DNA of 64,000 nucleotides, from positions 62,001-126,000 of the forward strand of contig NZ_CABVIX010000008.1 of NCBI RefSeq assembly GCF_902498185.1, in the 5' to 3' direction. Positions 1 to 10,376 of this stretch are shown here, one piece after another. The notes beneath the pieces are model-generated. The model worked only from the letters and a program-made list of their open reading frames with translations, was not told where the DNA came from and made no database searches. The translations under genes and the position numbers were made by a program. Each line of letters starts with the position of its first letter. Within the stretch, counting starts at the first letter, position 1. The DNA is from Pseudomonas fluorescens (GTDB taxonomy: Bacteria; Pseudomonadota; Gammaproteobacteria; Pseudomonadales; Pseudomonadaceae).

Positions 1-248
1 GCAAGCCTGATCCCGAGCCGCTGATCCTTGCCTGCGCAACGCTGGGCCTGGATCCGGCCAGCGTATTGTTCGTGGGTGATGACCTGCGTGACATCGAGTC
101 TGGCCGCGACGCCGGTACCCGGACGGCGGCAGTGCGCTACGGCTATATTCATCCTGAGGACAACCCCGACAACTGGGGTGCGGACGTGGTGGTGGATCAT
201 CCGCTGGAGCTGCGCAAGGTGCTCGATAGCGCGCTTTGCGGCTGCTGA
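1..248 (+). CDS. mupP: MupP, N-acetylmuramate 6-phosphate phosphatase (C-terminal part, cut by window start)
   Basis: The reading frame is open from the window edge (first full codon at base 3) to the TGA at 246-248, giving the last 81 residues. They contain the end of a HAD-superfamily phosphatase: a KPDPEP stretch supplying the motif III lysine, then GDDLRDIESG, the motif IV acidic cluster that holds magnesium. In Pseudomonas a phosphoglycolate-phosphatase-like HAD protein directly upstream of yciK is MupP, which dephosphorylates MurNAc 6-phosphate in the peptidoglycan recycling route that bypasses de novo UDP-MurNAc synthesis and affects fosfomycin tolerance. The name rests on this position as well as the motifs; a generic Gph phosphatase is the alternative. 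It is probably co-transcribed with yciK, 45 bases downstream. Confidence 0.8.
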   Translation, partial: KPDPEPLILACATLGLDPASVLFVGDDLRDIESGRDAGTRTAAVRYGYIHPEDNPDNWGADVVVDHPLELRKVLDSALCGC

Positions 249-293
249 CCCCGGGATCGCTCCGCGCTCCCCCGTACTGAAAAGGACAACTCC

Positions 294-1034
294 ATGTTCG
301 ACTACACCGCCCGCCCCGACCTGCTCAAGGGCCGCATCATCCTGGTCACCGGCGCTGGCCGTGGTATCGGCGCGGCCGCTGCCAAGAGCTATGCAGCCCA
401 TGGCGCCACCGTGCTGTTGCTGGGCAAGACCGAGGCAAACCTCAACGAGGTCTATGACGAGATCGTCGCCGCAGGCCACGCCGAACCTGTAGTGGTGCCG
501 TTCAATCTGGAGACCGCCCTGCCCCACCATTACGAGGAGCTGGCGGCAATGATCGAGGACACCTTCGGTCGCCTGGACGGTCTGCTGCACAACGCCTCGA
601 TCATCGGCCCGCGCACACCGGTCGAGCAGTTGTCGGGGGAGCACTTCATGCGGGTGATGCACATCAACGTCAATGCGATGTTCATGCTGACCAGCACCCT
701 GCTGCCGTTGCTCAAGCTGTCCGAGGACGCCTCGGTGGTGTTCACCTCCAGCAGTGTCGGGCGCAAGGGCCGGGCCTACTGGGGCGCCTATGGCGTGTCG
801 AAGTTCGCCACCGAGGGGCTGATGCAGACCCTCGCCGACGAACTCGAGAACGTCGCTGCGGTGCGCTCCAACAGCATCAACCCGGGCGCCACCCGCACCA
901 GCATGCGCGCCCAGGCCTATCCTAGCGAGAACCCGCAGAACAACCCCCTGCCCGAGGAAATCATGCCGGTCTACCTGTACCTGATGGGCCCGGACAGCGT
1001 CAGCGTCAACGGCCAGGCCCTCAACGCCCAGTAG
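294..1034 (+). CDS. yciK: YciK family short-chain oxidoreductase
   Basis: This is a 246-residue classical short-chain dehydrogenase. The N-terminal Rossmann motif is TGAGRGIG (about residues 19-26), followed by the NAG-equivalent HNAS, a catalytic serine in SSSVGR and the YxxxK pair in YGVSK. Length and order of motifs fit the YciK branch, whose substrate is not firmly established. The ATG is preceded by AAAGGA at good spacing. It lies 45 bases after mupP in the same direction, an arrangement kept in many Pseudomonas. The gene ends three bases before the convergent undA stop. Confidence 0.88.
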   Translation: MFDYTARPDLLKGRIILVTGAGRGIGAAAAKSYAAHGATVLLLGKTEANLNEVYDEIVAAGHAEPVVVPFNLETALPHHYEELAAMIEDTFGRLDGLLHNASIIGPRTPVEQLSGEHFMRVMHINVNAMFMLTSTLLPLLKLSEDASVVFTSSSVGRKGRAYWGAYGVSKFATEGLMQTLADELENVAAVRSNSINPGATRTSMRAQAYPSENPQNNPLPEEIMPVYLYLMGPDSVSVNGQALNAQ

Positions 1035-1037
1035 GCC

Positions 1038-1826
1038 TCAGCCAGCAGCCAGGGCCGGGCGCACACGCCGGGTCTCGTGCTGCTGCTCCATCTGCAGGCA
1101 ACGCTCCAGGAAGTGGAACATGCAGTCGTAGCTCTTGCAGATAGCCTTGCGCAGCTCAGCGCGCAGGGCCTGGGAAGGGTTTTCCCCGGCCAGCGTGCAG
1201 ATGATCTCCAGCGCTTCCCACGGGTGCGCATCGTCGTAGTGAGCGTGCATCTTCAGCCATTTCATGGCGCGCTTGCGGCCTTCCTCGGGGAAACCTTCGG
1301 CATAGCCGCCCGTGGAGCAGACCAGCGCCGACCATTCGCCGGTCGCGCCTTCGATGGCGTAGTTGGTGGCGGCAATGGCCACCACCAGCGACTCCGTCGC
1401 GCACACCCGCCAACACCAGTCATTGAGCGCATTGAGCTCCAGCGGCACTTCCTGAGCCTGCAGGTCGTGCAGGCTGACGCCATGGGCGTGGCACCAGTTC
1501 ACCCAGTAGTCGGCATGGTTCAGTTCGACGCGGATATTGCGCATCAGCCAGCGCCGGGCCAGATCCTCGCCGGGGTGGCGGGCGTAGCGCGTCTTGGTGA
1601 GGTTGTGGGCCATGTACAGTGAAAACTGCTCGACCACCGGCCAGCCACCGATCAGGTACTGGCGGATGGTCTTCTGGTCGAGCCGACCATCACGCAGACG
1701 ATGGTAGAACTCATGGTCGACCACCCGACGCTTGCTCTCGCTGCAGTCTTCGATCAATTGCTGGGCCCAGGTGGGGTAGCTGTTGGGGTCCATCAGTGGC
1801 CCGAGGCGGATGAATGCGTTGCTCAC
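1038..1826 (-). CDS. undA: UndA-like non-heme iron oxidase (1-undecene biosynthesis), TenA/PqqC fold
   Basis: This 262-residue protein of the heme-oxygenase-like (TenA/PqqC) fold is usually labelled 'TenA family regulator'. The iron ligands known for Pseudomonas UndA can be seen: E101 and H104 in the ELNH segment, E159 in YAIEG, and H194, D198 and H201 in HAHYDDAH, plus a candidate E66. UndA oxidatively decarboxylates medium-chain fatty acids such as lauric acid to a terminal alkene, giving volatile 1-undecene in the cytoplasm. The start is GTG at 1826 because AAGGAG lies seven bases upstream; an internal ATG (MDPNSY) is a weaker alternative. It reads alone, convergent with yciK. A TenA thiaminase is unlikely: no thiamine genes are nearby and the metal ligands are present. 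Confidence 0.82.
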   Translation of the reverse strand: MSNAFIRLGPLMDPNSYPTWAQQLIEDCSESKRRVVDHEFYHRLRDGRLDQKTIRQYLIGGWPVVEQFSLYMAHNLTKTRYARHPGEDLARRWLMRNIRVELNHADYWVNWCHAHGVSLHDLQAQEVPLELNALNDWCWRVCATESLVVAIAATNYAIEGATGEWSALVCSTGGYAEGFPEEGRKRAMKWLKMHAHYDDAHPWEALEIICTLAGENPSQALRAELRKAICKSYDCMFHFLERCLQMEQQHETRRVRPALAAG

Positions 1827-1877
1827 TTCACACTCCTTGTATCCCTGTGATTGTTTTGGCAGAACACAAACACGGAC

Positions 1878-4334
1878 TCAACGAAACGTCCCCGGCGCCT
1901 TGCAGAGCAGAGGCCTGGCAGCGGTCCGTTTACGCTGCAAGCTGTCGCAGGTGAATACCTGAGGGCGTTCGATCAGGTATCCCTGGGCGTAATCCACACC
2001 AATCTCGACAAGGGCTTGCTCGATCACCGGTGTCTCGACGAACTCCGCGATGGTGCGCTTGCCCATGACATGGCCGATGTGGTTGATCACCTCGACCATG
2101 GCGCGATTCACTGGGTCCTCGAGCATGTCCTTGACGAAGCTGCCGTCGATCTTCAGGAAATCCACCGGAAGGTGCTTGAGATAGGCAAAGGACGACATCC
2201 CGGCGCAGAAGTCGTCGAGCGAAAACTTGCAGCCCAGCCCCTTCAGCTCATTGATGAACCGAATGGCGCTGCCCAGGTTGGAGATGGCGCTGGTCTCGGT
2301 AATCTCGAAACAGATCATCCGCGGCGGAATCCCGTACTCCACGAACATCCGCTGCAGGTACTCCAGGAACTTGTCATCACCGATGCTGGTGCCCGACAGG
2401 TTGATCGCGCACAGCGCCAGCGGCCCGTCCCGAGACTGGTCGAGGGCCTGACGAATGACCTGGAACACGTTGCGGACCACCCAGCGATCCAGTGCGGTCA
2501 TCAGGCCGTAGCGCTCGGCTGCCGGGATAAAGCTGTCCGGGAGGATGATGCGGCCGCTCTCGTCGTGGAGCCGGAGCAGAATCTCGACATGGCTGCCACC
2601 CGCCTGCGGGCCCAGGGGAGCGATTTCCTGGGCATAGAGGCAGAAGCGGTTTTCCTCAAGCGCGACATGCAAGCGCTGAACCCAGGCCATTTCGCCAAAG
2701 CGCATCGACAGTTCACTGTCGTCGGCGTGATAGACCTGGACGCGGTTGCGACCCTTTTCCTTGGCCATGTAGCAGGCCATGTCGGCAGCCCGCAGCGAGG
2801 CTTCGAGGGTAGTCGGGGCATGGGCGATGTGCACCACGCCCAGGCTCACGGTAGTTACGAACGGCCGTCCCTTCCAGACAAAGTGCAGGCTCTGCACGCT
2901 CTGGCGCAATTGTTCGGCGATACGCTCGGCCTGCTCGGGCGGGCAGTTTTCAAGCAGCACGCCAAATTCGTCACCGCCCAGCCGCGCCAGGGTGTCGCCC
3001 TCGCGCAGGCCCGATTGCAGCACCGCGCAGATGTGGCGCAGCAGTTCGTCTCCTGCCGCGTGGCCGCAGGTATCGTTGACCAGCTTGAACTGGTCCAGGT
3101 CGAGGAACATCAGCGAATGCCGCGCCGCCTGGCGAACCAGGCCGTTGAGCGCCTGCTCGAGGCGGTATTCGAACTCCCGGCGGTTGGCCAGTCCTGTCAG
3201 AGCGTCATGGGTCGCCTGCCAGGACAGGTTGGCGATGTACTGGCGCTCCTGGGTCATGTCGTGCAACACCAGTACGATGCCGCCGACCTGGCCGTCATTG
3301 AGAATCGCCGAACCCACCAGGTTGACGGAAACGGTACTGCCGTCCAGGCGCTGGATCAGCCGGGTGTGCTCGGTGCCATTTTGCAGACCGCCGCCAAGCA
3401 CCTGTTCGACCAGGTTCCGGCTGTCGGTTTCAGCGTGTTCGTCGAGCAGGCTGAACAGCGCCCCCAGGGACAGGCCCATGGCCTGCTCGGCGTTCCAGTG
3501 AGTCAATTGCTCGGCAGCTGGATTCATGTAGGTGATCGCGCCTTCGACATCGGTGGTGATCACCGCGTCGCCGATCGCTTCGAGGGTGACCTGCGCACGT
3601 TCCTTTTCTTCCTGCAGGGCGCTGGCGAAAGCCTGGCGCTGGGAGAGCAGCTTGCTTGAACGGCGCCAGGCCAGGGCTATCAGGAACAGCGCGGTAACCA
3701 TGTTGGTGATCAGCAGCACCCGCAACAGCATGCGCGAAGCTTCGCCAAGGGCGTCGCTGAAGGCCTTCGAAGACGGGGTCACCGCGTCATTGATGGCAAT
3801 GATGCGCGCTTTCCACTGAGCGACCTCGGCAGGATCGACCTGTCCGGCCTTGAAGCCTTGATGCATCTCCGTGGCCAGGATATCGAGCTGCTGAAGGTAC
3901 TTCTCGCCGTACTCCCACAGCTCGATGGCCCTCTGGAAGTAGCTGACGTGACGGAAATTGAGATACAGCCAGATGACGCTGGAGACATCGTCGGGATGGT
4001 TGCCGCCCTTGAGGATGCCTTGGCGCGCAGCTTCGAGGTCGGGAAGGGGCTGTTCGAGCGCCATGCGCATCTCGTAGTCACCCTGGGGGACAGCGATAGC
4101 CTGGCGATAGCGCTGCATCAGTTGCTCGTCGCCGCTGTCGGCGTACAGGCTGAGGTAGTAAATGGCGTCTTTCTGACCTTTCGACCACAGGCTTTCGCCG
4201 CCCACATAGCCGCGCACTGCCGACAGCGCATAGAGGCTCAGTCCTCCCAGCAGCGCCTGGAACAGCACAACGGCGACAAACGGCCAGATGATTCCCAGCA
4301 ACCTTGGCGCTTCGAGAGCCCGATTTCCCTTCAT
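1878..4334 (-). CDS. rbdA: RbdA-like membrane PAS-GGDEF-EAL c-di-GMP regulator
   Basis: An 818-residue protein. Two membrane helices (about 14-36 and 202-223) flank a helical periplasmic domain; then come a PAS domain (about 250-360), a GGDEF domain with intact GGDEF near 453-457, and an EAL domain whose signature reads EIL near 584. The other EAL catalytic parts are present: INLSG, EITET, DDFCAG with KIDGSF, and AEFVET. RbdA of P. aeruginosa is a phosphodiesterase, stimulated through its GGDEF domain, that promotes biofilm dispersal; the same role is inferred here. The start at MKGNRA is chosen because upstream residues are arginine/cysteine rich and precede the hydrophobic N-terminus; AGGGAA lies just before it. 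The neighbouring ABC exporter gene is also next to rbdA in P. aeruginosa. Confidence 0.85.
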   Translation of the reverse strand: MKGNRALEAPRLLGIIWPFVAVVLFQALLGGLSLYALSAVRGYVGGESLWSKGQKDAIYYLSLYADSGDEQLMQRYRQAIAVPQGDYEMRMALEQPLPDLEAARQGILKGGNHPDDVSSVIWLYLNFRHVSYFQRAIELWEYGEKYLQQLDILATEMHQGFKAGQVDPAEVAQWKARIIAINDAVTPSSKAFSDALGEASRMLLRVLLITNMVTALFLIALAWRRSSKLLSQRQAFASALQEEKERAQVTLEAIGDAVITTDVEGAITYMNPAAEQLTHWNAEQAMGLSLGALFSLLDEHAETDSRNLVEQVLGGGLQNGTEHTRLIQRLDGSTVSVNLVGSAILNDGQVGGIVLVLHDMTQERQYIANLSWQATHDALTGLANRREFEYRLEQALNGLVRQAARHSLMFLDLDQFKLVNDTCGHAAGDELLRHICAVLQSGLREGDTLARLGGDEFGVLLENCPPEQAERIAEQLRQSVQSLHFVWKGRPFVTTVSLGVVHIAHAPTTLEASLRAADMACYMAKEKGRNRVQVYHADDSELSMRFGEMAWVQRLHVALEENRFCLYAQEIAPLGPQAGGSHVEILLRLHDESGRIILPDSFIPAAERYGLMTALDRWVVRNVFQVIRQALDQSRDGPLALCAINLSGTSIGDDKFLEYLQRMFVEYGIPPRMICFEITETSAISNLGSAIRFINELKGLGCKFSLDDFCAGMSSFAYLKHLPVDFLKIDGSFVKDMLEDPVNRAMVEVINHIGHVMGKRTIAEFVETPVIEQALVEIGVDYAQGYLIERPQVFTCDSLQRKRTAARPLLCKAPGTFR

Positions 4335-4454
4335 GTATTCCCTGTCGCTAAGGCGTGAAACGCTACCTGCACAAGCACAGCGTAGGTGATTTGCCATACA
4401 TGGGAGAGGAATTTTTCCACGGCCCTCGCCCCGTGCATGCGGGGCGCGATGGGA

Positions 4455-6287
4455 TCAGGTCTGCTGAAGATGCCCGTACAGCTTGGCGTACAACCCACCC
4501 TCGGCAATCAGCTGCTGGTGATCGCCATCTTCGGCTACGCGCCCGCCATCAAACACCAGGACACGGTCGGCCTGTTTCACCGCTGACAGCCGGTGAGCGA
4601 TGATCAGCGTGGTGCGCGCACTGAGAAAGCGCGACAGGGCCTGGTGCAGGTTGTACTCGGTGGCAGCGTCGAGCGCCGAGGTGGCTTCATCGAGAATCAC
4701 CACCTTGGGCTCGGCCAGGACCATGCGCGCAATCGCCAGGCGCTGGCGTTGCCCGCCAGAGAGACGCACGCCGGACCGTCCGACCACACTGTCCAGGCCC
4801 TGGGGCAGCGCGGCGATGGTGGTATCGAGCTGGGCGATGCGCAGTGCCTGCCAACAGGCATCATCGGTACAGTCGCGGCCCATGGTGAGGTTGGCGCGCA
4901 CCGTGTCGTTGAACAGCGAGGGATGCTGGAGCACCACCGCGACATTTTCGCGCAGGGTTTCCAGGCCGATTTCCTGCTGGCTCGCGCCACCAAAGCGGAT
5001 GGTCCCCGCCTGGGCACTGTATAGCCCCAGCAGCAGTTGCACCAAGGTGCTCTTGCCGCCTCCACTGGCCCCCACGATCGCCACCTTTTCGCCCGCTGCG
5101 ATGGACAGGTTGAGCTGGTCGAGCACAGGTTCGTCGGCATAGGCGAAGCGCAGATCGCGCACTTCGATATCGACCGTTTCGCGGCCAGCGAACGGATCGG
5201 TGGCGGCTGGATACTGCGGCTCGTCCGACCGTGCCAGCAGCTCGTTGAGACGGCTCAGCGCGCCACCAGCGGCATAATAGGCATACTGCAGGTTAAGCAG
5301 CTGCTCTACCGGGCCGATCATGAACCACAGGTAGCTGAACACCGCGAGCATCTGGCCGATCGACAGGTCTGAAAACAGCACCGTCAACATGGCGGCGGCG
5401 CGGAAGATATCGATGCCGAACTGGAACAACAGTCCGCTGGCGCGCCCGCTGGCATCGCTCTTCCACTGGGAAGCAACGGCGTAGTCGCGCACTTCGCGGG
5501 CGCGCAGGCCAAGACGGCCCAGGAAATAGCCCTGGCGGTTGCTGGCGCGGATTTCCTGGATCGCGTCCAGGGTTTCGGTAAGGGCCTGAGTGAAGCGCGC
5601 GGTGCTGTCGTTTTCAAGCTTCTTGAGGTGTTTGACGCGCTTGCCCAGCTGGACGGTGAAATAGATCACCAGCGGGTTGAACAGCAGAATGAGCAATGCC
5701 AGCTGCCAGTGCATCCAGATCAGGATCGCCGAGGTGCCGGCCAGGGTCAGCACCGCGACCAGAAAGCGGCTGAGGGTTTCACCGACAAACTTGTCGAGGG
5801 TGTCCAGGTCGGTGACCAGGTGCGTGGCCACCGTGCCGCTGCCAAGGCTTTCATACTCGCTCAGCGAGATGCGCTTCAGGCGTTCGATCAGGCGGATGCG
5901 CAGGCGGTAGACGATGTCCTTGGCAAGCCCGGCGAACAGCTTGGCCTGGACCACGTTGAAAGCCAGCGAGCCCAGGCGCAGACAGAAGGTCGCGACCAGC
6001 ATCAGGCCAATGTAGCCGGCGGCGACCTGCCAGGCGGCAGGCAACAGATGGTTCATCCACTTGAGCGCGGCGTCGCCATGGCCGAGCAGTACTTCATCGA
6101 CCAGCAACGGCAGCAACAGCGGGATCGGCACGCTGCAGAACGCGGCCAGCACCGCAACGGCGTTGGCGCTCCACAAGGCTTTTCGATGACGCAACGCCAG
6201 GCGGCGGATTTCGGCCCAGCTCAAGCGGTCGGACGCAGCCGGGGATGGCCCTGGCACAGGGTCGGATGAGCCTGGCAGGTCAAGCAC
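4455..6287 (-). CDS. ABC exporter half-transporter, fused permease and ATPase
   Basis: A 610-residue MsbA-type half transporter. The N-terminal half has about six membrane helices (exporter type I fold, roughly residues 35-330). The C-terminal nucleotide-binding domain has Walker A GASGGGKST, signature LSGGQRQR, Walker B VVILDEA and the switch histidine in IIAHRL. It should work as a homodimer in the inner membrane; the substrate is unknown. The GTG start at 6287 overlaps the stop of the upstream dsbA-like gene by eight bases, so the two are translationally coupled. No leader-peptidase C39 domain is present, so bacteriocin export is not indicated. Confidence 0.85.
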   Translation of the reverse strand: MLDLPGSSDPVPGPSPAASDRLSWAEIRRLALRHRKALWSANAVAVLAAFCSVPIPLLLPLLVDEVLLGHGDAALKWMNHLLPAAWQVAAGYIGLMLVATFCLRLGSLAFNVVQAKLFAGLAKDIVYRLRIRLIERLKRISLSEYESLGSGTVATHLVTDLDTLDKFVGETLSRFLVAVLTLAGTSAILIWMHWQLALLILLFNPLVIYFTVQLGKRVKHLKKLENDSTARFTQALTETLDAIQEIRASNRQGYFLGRLGLRAREVRDYAVASQWKSDASGRASGLLFQFGIDIFRAAAMLTVLFSDLSIGQMLAVFSYLWFMIGPVEQLLNLQYAYYAAGGALSRLNELLARSDEPQYPAATDPFAGRETVDIEVRDLRFAYADEPVLDQLNLSIAAGEKVAIVGASGGGKSTLVQLLLGLYSAQAGTIRFGGASQQEIGLETLRENVAVVLQHPSLFNDTVRANLTMGRDCTDDACWQALRIAQLDTTIAALPQGLDSVVGRSGVRLSGGQRQRLAIARMVLAEPKVVILDEATSALDAATEYNLHQALSRFLSARTTLIIAHRLSAVKQADRVLVFDGGRVAEDGDHQQLIAEGGLYAKLYGHLQQT

Positions 6288-6912
6288 AGACGGCCTGCTG
6301 CAGCCACCGGCCGAGCAAGGGCTGCAGGTTCTCGAGCGGCTGGTAGCCGTTGGTCAGCAAGGCCAACTGCCCGTTACGCTCGGCAAGCAGAGTGGGAAAT
6401 CCGGCGATGCCGAGGTCTTGCACCCAGCTGAAATCCGCCGCCGTGGCGGCGCGGATGTCGGCTCGGGAGAAGGCCTCGGCGAACGCTGCCCGGTCATAGC
6501 CTGCCTGTTCGGCAAGATGAACCAATTGCGGGGCGCGGGTGACATCCTCGCCTGCCTGGTAGAAGCCTTGCTGGATCAGCGCAAGCAGCGCCCATGCGCG
6601 ACAGGCATCAAGCTCGCGCGCCGCCACCAGAGCACGGCAAGCGGGCTCGGTGTCGTAGACGAAACCTTCGGGCATGGCATCTTCGAAGCGAAAGGTCTGG
6701 CCGGTGGCATCGGCAACCGCTTGCCAGTGTTCGAGGATGTAGCGCCGGGTCGAGGCATCCAGGGCACTGGTGCCCGTACGCAAGCCGCCTGGCACCAGGC
6801 GGGTCTCGATACCGGCGTCACGCGCCTGCGCGATCAGGGCCTCGGCCACCGGCGCGAAACCCCAGCACCAGGAGCACATCGGGTCCATCACATAGAGCAG
6901 GCGTGCGGACAT
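6280..6912 (-). CDS. DsbA family (FrnE-like) thiol oxidoreductase, cytoplasmic
   Basis: A 210-residue thioredoxin-fold protein with a CSWC active site at about residues 13-16 (MCSWCWGF) and the cis-proline loop GFPTLL near the C-terminus. The helical insertion between them fits the DsbA/FrnE family. There is no signal peptide, so it is expected in the cytoplasm, unlike true DsbA; substrate unknown. It starts with ATG behind GAGGC, three bases after trhO ends, and overlaps the following ABC exporter gene, so trhO, this gene and the exporter look like one transcription unit. Confidence 0.82.
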   Translation of the reverse strand: MSARLLYVMDPMCSWCWGFAPVAEALIAQARDAGIETRLVPGGLRTGTSALDASTRRYILEHWQAVADATGQTFRFEDAMPEGFVYDTEPACRALVAARELDACRAWALLALIQQGFYQAGEDVTRAPQLVHLAEQAGYDRAAFAEAFSRADIRAATAADFSWVQDLGIAGFPTLLAERNGQLALLTNGYQPLENLQPLLGRWLQQAVCA

Positions 6913-6915
6913 GCA

Positions 6916-7851
6916 TCAAGCCTCGGCTTTGCGGTAGTTGTAGCCGATCGGATGAGGCTGGTTGCGAGCCTTGGCCAGGTCGATCTGCTTCTGCCGATCG
7001 ACGGCGCTGCGCCGGGTCTTCTCGCTCAAGCTGTCCCAGCAATGCGGGCAGCTGATGCCTGGCACGTAATGCTCTGACGCACGTTCCTCGACGCTGATCG
7101 GGTGACGGCAAGCGTGACACTGGTCGTAATCGCCCTCGGTCAGGTCGTGACGCACCGTGACGCGGTTGTCGAAGACGAAACAGTCGCCCTGCCAGCGGGT
7201 TTCTTCCTGAGGCACCTCCTCGAGGTATTTCAGGATCCCGCCCTTGAGATGATAGACCTCTTCGAAGCCCTCCCCGAGCATGTAGCTGGAGGCTTTTTCG
7301 CAGCGGATGCCGCCCGTGCAGAACATGGCGACTTTCTTGTGCTTGCTCGGGTCGAAGTTGGCCTTGATGTACTCCGGAAACTCGCGGAAGGTCTCGGTCT
7401 TCGGGTCGATGGCGCCCTCGAAGGTACCGATGGCCACTTCATAGTCGTTGCGGGTGTCGATGAGCAATACTTCAGGGTCGCTGATCAGCGCGTTCCAGTC
7501 CTGCGGCTCGACGTAGGTGCCAACCTTGTAGTTGGGGTCGACGCCTGGCACGCCCAGGGTGACGATTTCCTTCTTGAGCTTGACCTTGGTGCGGTAGAAC
7601 GGCTGCTCGTCGCAATAGGATTCCTTATGGTCGACATCGACCAGGCGCGGGTCGGTACGCAACCAGGCCAGCAGCGCATCGATACCCTCGCGTGTGCCCG
7701 AGACGGTGCCGTTGATGCCTTCTTCGGCCAGCAGCAGCGTGCCTTTGACGTCGTTGTCCTGCAGGGTCTTGAGCAGCGGCTCGCGCAGCTCGACGTAGTC
7801 TTTGAGGGTGACGAACTTGTACAGCGCCGCGACGACGATAGCGTGGGTCAT
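6916..7851 (-). CDS. trhO: TrhO, oxygen-dependent tRNA uridine(34) hydroxylase (rhodanese-like)
   Basis: A 311-residue YceA/TrhO protein. It has an N-terminal acylphosphatase-like region, a central rhodanese domain with the catalytic cysteine in [11 protein letters not shown], and a C-terminal zinc-binding stretch with CHAC and CPHC pairs. TrhO forms 5-hydroxyuridine at the wobble base of certain tRNAs in an oxygen-dependent reaction. The start MTHAIV at 7851 has GGAGG upstream; a longer frame to 7935 exists but runs into the terminator hairpin at 7901-7927 and is rejected. First gene of the trhO-dsbA-ABC run. Confidence 0.88.
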   Translation of the reverse strand: MTHAIVVAALYKFVTLKDYVELREPLLKTLQDNDVKGTLLLAEEGINGTVSGTREGIDALLAWLRTDPRLVDVDHKESYCDEQPFYRTKVKLKKEIVTLGVPGVDPNYKVGTYVEPQDWNALISDPEVLLIDTRNDYEVAIGTFEGAIDPKTETFREFPEYIKANFDPSKHKKVAMFCTGGIRCEKASSYMLGEGFEEVYHLKGGILKYLEEVPQEETRWQGDCFVFDNRVTVRHDLTEGDYDQCHACRHPISVEERASEHYVPGISCPHCWDSLSEKTRRSAVDRQKQIDLAKARNQPHPIGYNYRKAEA

Positions 7852-7900
7852 GCGATGAAACCTCCAGGTGGTCACCCTCGTAAGGGGCGGACCGGATGCC

Positions 7901-7927
7901 AAAAAAAACGCGCCGACGGGCGGCGCG
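7901..7927 (-). terminator. Rho-independent terminator after bolA
   Basis: Read on the minus strand, a 7-bp all-GC stem (7909-7915 with 7921-7927, loop of five) is followed by eight T residues. It lies 41 bases after the bolA stop and 49 bases before the trhO start. It most simply ends the DUF2059-bolA transcript, but leaves little room for a separate trhO promoter. Confidence 0.85.
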
Positions 7928-7968
7928 CTGGGCATTCTAACAAATTCGCGGGAGCGGATGGAACCGGC

Positions 7969-8265
7969 TCAGTGCCCGCCGCCCGCGCACACCGGGGAGG
8001 CCGGGGCCGCACCCACCTTGGCCCATTCTTCAGGCGTGTAGGTGTGCAGCGCCAGGGCATGAAACTGCCCCATCAGCTCGCCGAGGGTGGCGTAGACCTT
8101 CTGGTGACGCTTGACGCTGTTGAGTCCTTCGAACTGCTCGCTGACCACCACGGCCTTGTAGTGGGTCTGCAGGCCGCGGCTGTGCATGTGGCTTTCGTCG
8201 AGCACCTGCAGGTGCCGCGGGGACAACTGGGCCAGCTGCTGTTCGATCTGTTGCTGCATGGTCAT
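7969..8265 (-). CDS. bolA: BolA family protein
   Basis: A 98-residue BolA/IbaG-type protein. The class II KH-like fold residues are visible: HSRG, the histidine in VKRHQKVYATLG and the ALALHTYTPEEW tail. BolA proteins work with monothiol glutaredoxins in iron-sulfur cluster handling and, in E. coli, as a stress morphogene and transcription factor. The C-terminus CAGGGH adds a cysteine and histidine that could bind metal. It starts at ATG 8265 (MTMQQQ), with GGAG upstream, 13 bases after the DUF2059 gene. The same pair is adjacent in P. aeruginosa. Confidence 0.85.
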   Translation of the reverse strand: MTMQQQIEQQLAQLSPRHLQVLDESHMHSRGLQTHYKAVVVSEQFEGLNSVKRHQKVYATLGELMGQFHALALHTYTPEEWAKVGAAPASPVCAGGGH

Positions 8266-8278
8266 CGGCGGGCTCCGC

Positions 8279-8809
8279 TTACTTCTTCGCCGGAGCGGCG
8301 GTTTTGCCGGCGTTCGGGTCGAGCTCTTTGGTCATGTCTTCAAGCAGCTTGTTGACCACTGGAACCGCAGGCTCGAGCTTCTGCTGGGTCAGCTGTGCCG
8401 ACTGCTGGGTAACCTGCGGCATCTTGGTCATGACCTTGCGGCCCAGCGGCGACTCGTAGAACTTGACCAGGTCGTTGAGCTCGGTCTCAGAGAAGTTGGC
8501 GGTGTAGAGCTTGACCATCTCTGGCTTGAGCCTGGTCCAGCCGATGGACTGGTCCAGCGCGGCGTTGGCCTTGGCCTGGTAGCTGTCGAGTACGGTCTTC
8601 TTGGCGCCTGGCACCTTGCTCTGGATCTGCTCGAAGCGCTGGCCGAACATCTGCTGAACCTGCATGTATACCGGAGTGCCCAGCTTGTCGGCGTTGGCCA
8701 GCTTGAGGAATTTTTCCGCAGCGGCGTTGTGGCTGGCGGTATCGGCAAGCACCTGGCCGCTGGCACAGGCCAGGGCAGCAGCGACGCAAAGGGCGCGGAG
8801 ACGGGTCAT
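8279..8809 (-). CDS. Exported DUF2059 domain protein
   Basis: A 176-residue protein with a signal peptide (RLRALCVAAALACASGQVLA, probable cleavage after VLA), so periplasmic. The remainder is mostly helical and matches the DUF2059 pattern: a short domain with YEsPLGRKVMTKMP-like segment, followed by a lysine/alanine-rich tail. No catalytic residues are evident and the function is unknown. ATG at 8809 sits behind AAGGAA. It is the promoter-proximal gene of the pair with bolA and diverges from fumC. Confidence 0.8.
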   Translation of the reverse strand: MTRLRALCVAAALACASGQVLADTASHNAAAEKFLKLANADKLGTPVYMQVQQMFGQRFEQIQSKVPGAKKTVLDSYQAKANAALDQSIGWTRLKPEMVKLYTANFSETELNDLVKFYESPLGRKVMTKMPQVTQQSAQLTQQKLEPAVPVVNKLLEDMTKELDPNAGKTAAPAKK

Positions 8810-8965
8810 TGGATTTCCTTCAATAACGGAGGAGGTAACACCTCAAGAGAGTAAGCATTCTGCGCCTGTAGGGCACATCGCTCAAGCAGGACGACGGGCG
8901 ATGGAACTGCCCGGCTGGATCAGGGCCTAAACTGCGGATTCAGTCAACGAAGGAGTGAGCGCAGC

Positions 8966-10360
<1,395 letters not shown>

Positions 10361-10376
10361 GCCTGCGGACCCACGA

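Noticed and set aside
1851..3659. Plus-strand open frame of 602 codons opposite rbdA
   Set aside because: Antisense to a clear PAS-GGDEF-EAL gene; no domain of its own.
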